A stretch of 8,885 bases of DNA. It comes from Acidobacteriota bacterium. Its GTDB lineage: Bacteria; Acidobacteriota; Terriglobia; Terriglobales; Acidobacteriaceae. A model generated the notes under the pieces. It worked only from the letters and a program-made list of their open reading frames with translations, was not told the DNA's origin and ran no database searches. Location of the stretch: assembly GCA_003225515.1 (NCBI GenBank), contig QIAK01000044.1, positions 1,781 through 10,665 of the forward strand, given 5' to 3'. Positions within the stretch are counted from its first letter, which is position 1. Every line of letters begins with the position of its first letter. Position numbers and translations under genes: made by a program. Positions 7,104 to 8,885 of the stretch are shown here, one piece after another.

Positions 7104-7468
7104 CGTGGATCCCCCGGTGACCCTGCTTCCGCCACCATCTCCTGAGCAACGGATTCCGTGAAACATGACCGGGTACCGCGGTGGCAAACTACTCCCGCTC
7201 CCTGGACGGCAACGAGCAGGAGCAAAGTATCGCGGTCGCAATCTGTATGCACCGAAACCACCCTGAGCTGGTTCCCGGAAGTCTCACCCTTCGTCCAGAG
7301 TCGATTGCGGGTCCGGCTGAAGAACGTCACATACCCGCGTTCCAGCGTTCGCTCCAGGGCCTCACGATTCATGAACCCCACCATTAATACTTCTTTGGTG
7401 ATTGCGTCCTGCACGACAGTAGGAAGCAATCCGCCCATTTTGTCGAAATCAAATTCTGCATTCATCAT
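7100..7468 (-). CDS. hisI: HisI, phosphoribosyl-AMP cyclohydrolase (HisI domain only)
   Basis: Opens the adenine ring of phosphoribosyl-AMP to give ProFAR; a zinc and magnesium enzyme. It has 122 residues. GLLPTVVQDA (13-22), MVGFMNREAL (29-38) and SRTRNRLWTKGETSGN (51-66) are the family blocks. The DCDRD cluster at 76-80 supplies magnesium-binding aspartates and Cys77, with Cys95 and Cys102 in VCHRGTRSCF as the other zinc ligands. The C-terminal HisE (PR-ATP pyrophosphohydrolase) domain of enterobacterial HisIE is absent, so hisE must lie outside the window. The gene starts ATGATG at 7468 with AAGGA about 6 nt upstream. It is the first structural gene, 26 nt downstream of the attenuator hairpin; hisI more often sits at the end of his operons. 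Confidence 0.96.
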   Translation of the reverse strand: MMNAEFDFDKMGGLLPTVVQDAITKEVLMVGFMNREALERTLERGYVTFFSRTRNRLWTKGETSGNQLRVVSVHTDCDRDTLLLLVAVQGAGVVCHRGTRSCFTESVAQEMVAEAGSPGDPR

Positions 7469-7480
7469 GTTATTTCCTTC

Positions 7481-7522
7481 GAGAAAAGAAAAAGCCCGCT
7501 GAGCGTTTTCGCATCAGCGGGC
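7481..7522 (-). terminator. Intrinsic terminator acting as his attenuator
   Basis: On the minus-strand RNA, GCCCGCTGA (7522-7514) pairs perfectly with TCAGCGGGC (7502-7494). The inner GCG/CGC extends the stem to 12 bp with one bulged A and a four-A loop. The stem is followed directly by TTTTTCTTTTC (7493-7483). There is no T-tract on the plus side, so it acts only on the minus strand. It stands between the His-rich leader ORF and hisI, where termination would silence the whole operon. Confidence 0.92.
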
Positions 7523-7562
7523 CGAAACTCCTGAAAATTGCGCTTAAATCAAGTCTGCAGTC

Positions 7563-7631
7563 TCAGGTGCACATCGCCGCCGTCGCGCTATGCGCGTGAT
7601 GGTGATGGCGGTGGTGGACATGAGACAACAT
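7563..7631 (-). CDS. hisL: his leader peptide (22 aa, His-rich)
   Basis: A 22-codon ORF from ATG 7631 to TGA 7565-7563. It begins MLSHVHHRHHHHAH and has eight His among its first 14 residues, including four in a row, then SATAAMCT. The His codons are both CAC and CAT. Such a run just upstream of an intrinsic terminator and hisI is the signature of a transcription-attenuation leader peptide: slow decoding at His codons when charged tRNA-His is scarce favours an antiterminator. No Shine-Dalgarno is seen, and the predicted transcription start lies only about 0-5 nt before the ATG, suggesting leaderless translation. The same frame is open upstream to an ATG at 7706, giving a 47-residue alternative, but that would need a promoter further upstream. 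Expression has not been shown. Confidence 0.85.
   Translation of the reverse strand: MLSHVHHRHHHHAHSATAAMCT
7584..7596 (-). promoter_or_regulatory. Leader hairpin overlapping the last His codon
   Basis: In the leader RNA, CGCGC (7596-7592) pairs with GCGCG (7588-7584) around a three-base ATA loop. CCGCC and GGCGG segments just outside can extend the structure across the His-codon run. A ribosome on the His codons would melt it. It is a candidate for the first (pause or anti-antiterminator) hairpin of the attenuator; its thermodynamic role is inferred. Confidence 0.5.
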
Positions 7632-7640
7632 CTGTGCGGT

Positions 7641-7669
7641 AGCATACGAGAGGCTATGTTCCGCGTCAA
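7641..7669 (-). promoter_or_regulatory. his operon promoter (sigma70-like)
   Basis: TTGACG (7669-7664, 5/6 match to the -35 consensus), a 17-nt spacer, then TATGCT (7646-7641, 4/6 match to -10) on the minus strand. Spacing is optimal. Transcription should begin near 7631-7635, at or just before the leader-peptide ATG at 7631. It is located directly upstream of the attenuator, as expected for the operon promoter. Confidence 0.75.
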
Positions 7670-7780
7670 AGCCGTTTTTTCTATGCAGAGGATTCACATT
7701 TTGCATGCTGGCCTGGAAGCATCAATAATGCCCTGACATTCCTGTTCACATAGCCCAATCTGTTTCAGGCAGGTTGCGAT

Positions 7781-8518
7781 TCATGACACTGGCGAACCTG
7801 GCTTGATGTCCGTTGCCTTGCCATCGTGATACACGACGACTACCGGCTTGCCCCCGTTCGGATAACGCACTGTCTTCTCGTAAGAACTGCTCCCTGCGTC
7901 CGGTATGCCCATCCCAACGGCAAAATCCGCCTGCATCTCGTTCATCCCAGGCTTCACTTCATGCTTTTCCACGGCCTGCCAGACATCGGCAGACCAGTGC
8001 TTGTACAGATCGTGAGGATCTTCAATGAAAAACATCTCGTCGGAATAAATCTTGTATTGCTCATCCGCCTCGAAACCAATCGGGACCGCGTATGTCTTTC
8101 CTTCCTCGTTAAAGATAGCCATCACTTGCTTCCGCTCCGACTTTCCTATGGGTATGGCCGTGACTACGTCTTTGATCTGTAGTTTTTCGATTGGCAGAAG
8201 AAGTCCTGCACCGTGCGAGAAGTCGACCTTATGGCTCGCCGCGTCGTATCGATAATAGGTGTAGCGATATCCTTCCTTCACCCACACCGGTTGTCGCGTA
8301 AGCTGCTTCGCGCTCTTCAGATCGTAAGGGTAAAGCTTCTTGGGACTTACGTAGTAGTCCGGATTGGAATAACCCACATTCCTGGCTTGTTCTCGCTTTT
8401 CTTCCGCGAGCTTATCTTCATGGCGATGGTAGAGAATGTAGCCCGTGCGTAATCCCGCGACCACGATAGCGAGCAGCAGCGCCAGTTGGATTTTTTGCTT
8501 CGCTTCGGGGCTGATCAT
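7781..8518 (-). CDS. Membrane-anchored protein of unknown function
   Basis: I do not recognise this gene. It encodes 245 residues from ATG 8518 (an in-frame TTG at 8524 is an alternative). One hydrophobic helix at about 11-30 is preceded by few charges and followed by a strongly charged stretch rich in H, R, K and E (31-47), so it is probably a single-pass membrane anchor; the orientation is unclear from charge alone. The remaining 200 residues are polar and Tyr-rich, without Cys or an obvious catalytic motif. The C-terminal 60 residues have the pattern VKPGMNEMQADFAVGMGIP followed by TVRYPNGGKPVVVVYHDGKAT, which resembles the helix-then-strands layout of BamE/SmpA-like domains. That likeness is weak and by eye only. 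It lies between the his control region (downstream) and a divergent SufT-like gene, and no link to histidine synthesis is evident. Confidence 0.75.
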   Translation of the reverse strand: MISPEAKQKIQLALLLAIVVAGLRTGYILYHRHEDKLAEEKREQARNVGYSNPDYYVSPKKLYPYDLKSAKQLTRQPVWVKEGYRYTYYRYDAASHKVDFSHGAGLLLPIEKLQIKDVVTAIPIGKSERKQVMAIFNEEGKTYAVPIGFEADEQYKIYSDEMFFIEDPHDLYKHWSADVWQAVEKHEVKPGMNEMQADFAVGMGIPDAGSSSYEKTVRYPNGGKPVVVVYHDGKATDIKPGSPVS

Positions 8519-8680
8519 AGCCAAAACTCTACCAGATCAGGCTCGCCCACAGCACATCAAGCTGCGCTTGAGATGTATAACGCGCCCAACCGCAAGAGTT
8601 GCGCGCGACTGACCACTCCGAAGACCGTACACCCGCACATTCGCACCGCAGACGTTGTAAACTGAAATAGGGGTTCTGAT
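8519..8680. other. Divergent intergenic region
   Basis: These 162 nt separate the unknown membrane protein (minus) from the DUF59 gene (plus) and must hold both promoters. A TATACA -10-like hexamer is visible on the minus strand at 8579-8574, without a good -35. A small inverted repeat CGCAA-GAG-TTGCG lies at 8591-8603. I see no convincing plus-strand promoter by eye. Confidence 0.4.
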
Positions 8681-8885
8681 ATGGCGGCGATTACCGAGCA
8701 AGACGTTCTTAGCGCGCTAAGGAGTTGCTACGATCCTGAGATCCCGGTCAACATCGTCGACCTAGGCCTGATTTACAAGGTGGATTTTGTCCCCGCACCT
8801 GCGGACGATTCTCAAAACTCAAATGAGCCGAAGCAGGATGTCACCGTAGAAATGACACTGACTGCCCAAGGTTGCCCGGAGCACG
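8681..8885 (+). CDS. DUF59/MIP18-family Fe-S assembly protein, SufT-like (cut by window edge)
   Basis: The first 68 codons are present. The sequence shows the DUF59 signature: LRSCYDPEIPVNIVDLGLIY (residues 13-32), then a strand KVDF, a variable acidic insert (about 37-53) and VTVEMTLTAQGCPEH, in which the conserved Cys of the T..GCP motif is present. Family members (SufT, the PaaD-like group, eukaryotic MIP18) help mature iron-sulfur proteins and often sit near suf genes; the rest of this locus is beyond the window. The start ATG 8681 follows an AGGGG Shine-Dalgarno at seven-base spacing. The insert between the first strand and the second makes the loop longer than in minimal family members. 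The gene symbol is left blank because SufT, PaaD-like and other subgroups cannot be separated from this portion. Confidence 0.88.
   Translation, partial: MAAITEQDVLSALRSCYDPEIPVNIVDLGLIYKVDFVPAPADDSQNSNEPKQDVTVEMTLTAQGCPEH

Larger units (their letters stand above)
1302..7635 (-). other. his operon: leader-hisI-G-D-C-B-H-F-A
   Basis: Eight histidine biosynthesis cistrons are read in one direction from a single control region at about 7481-7669. Junctions are ATGA (hisI/hisG, hisC/hisB), TGATG (hisG/hisD, hisB/hisH), an 8-nt overlap (hisD/hisC), an 11-nt gap (hisH/hisF) and a 7-nt overlap (hisF/hisA), indicating one polycistronic, translationally coupled message. hisE and the histidinol-phosphatase gene are not in the window. 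No clear terminator follows hisA in the 36 nt before the convergent DUF2461 gene. Confidence 0.9.

Noticed and set aside
7544..7621. Alternative 25-codon leader frame beginning MSTTAITIT, resembling a threonine-operon leader
   Set aside because: It overlaps the His-rich frame out of phase; the Thr/Ile run arises from the same CAC/CAT repeats. The genes downstream are his genes, not thr genes, and the His frame is the one expected.
7632..7780. Terminator for the membrane-protein gene upstream of the his promoter
   Set aside because: Only scattered CCTG/CAGG complementarity is present, without a stable stem and T-run.

Overview
The window is a bacterial chromosomal segment dominated by a tightly packed histidine biosynthesis operon on the minus strand (about 7635 down to 1302). 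Its order is leader peptide/attenuator - hisI - hisG - hisD (broken) - hisC - hisB - hisH - hisF - hisA. The flanks hold an hrpB-type helicase (left edge, partial), a DUF2461/TIGR02453 gene, a membrane-anchored protein of unknown function and the start of a DUF59/MIP18 (SufT-like) gene (right edge, partial). The character of the proteins, the moderately high GC content and the operon layout suggest an acidobacterium (Terriglobia-like) or a related soil lineage. That assignment is inference from general similarity, not from any search.

Layout. 1-476 (-): N-terminal 158 codons of HrpB. 477-599: short divergent gap with a perfect 16-bp tandem duplication. 600-1265 (+): DUF2461 protein, convergent with hisA. 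1302-7468 (-): eight his cistrons, seven of them intact, joined by 1-8 nt overlaps except for an 11-nt gap before hisF. 7481-7669: control region with a sigma70-type promoter (TTGACG-17-TATGCT), a small ORF containing a run of His codons, and a strong intrinsic terminator immediately before hisI. 7781-8518 (-): unknown protein with one N-terminal membrane helix. 8519-8680: divergent intergenic region. 8681-8885 (+): DUF59/SufT-like protein, cut by the window end.

How the genes work together. HisG (long, ACT-domain-bearing form) makes PR-ATP. HisE is needed next but is absent here, since hisI lacks the HisE domain. HisI then opens the ring, HisA isomerises ProFAR, HisH/HisF form IGP and AICAR, and HisB dehydrates IGP. 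HisC transaminates, a phosphatase not present here would follow, and HisD oxidises histidinol to histidine. The leader arrangement predicts ribosome-mediated attenuation by histidinyl-tRNA supply.

The two most notable things are (a) this attenuator, whose leader peptide appears to be translated from a nearly leaderless mRNA, and (b) hisD, which reads as two pieces in different frames with about ten highly conserved residues missing at the junction, consistent with a 29-nt deletion or an assembly error. I found no CRISPR array, insertion sequence, tRNA, rRNA or phage gene, and no convincing novel multi-gene system.
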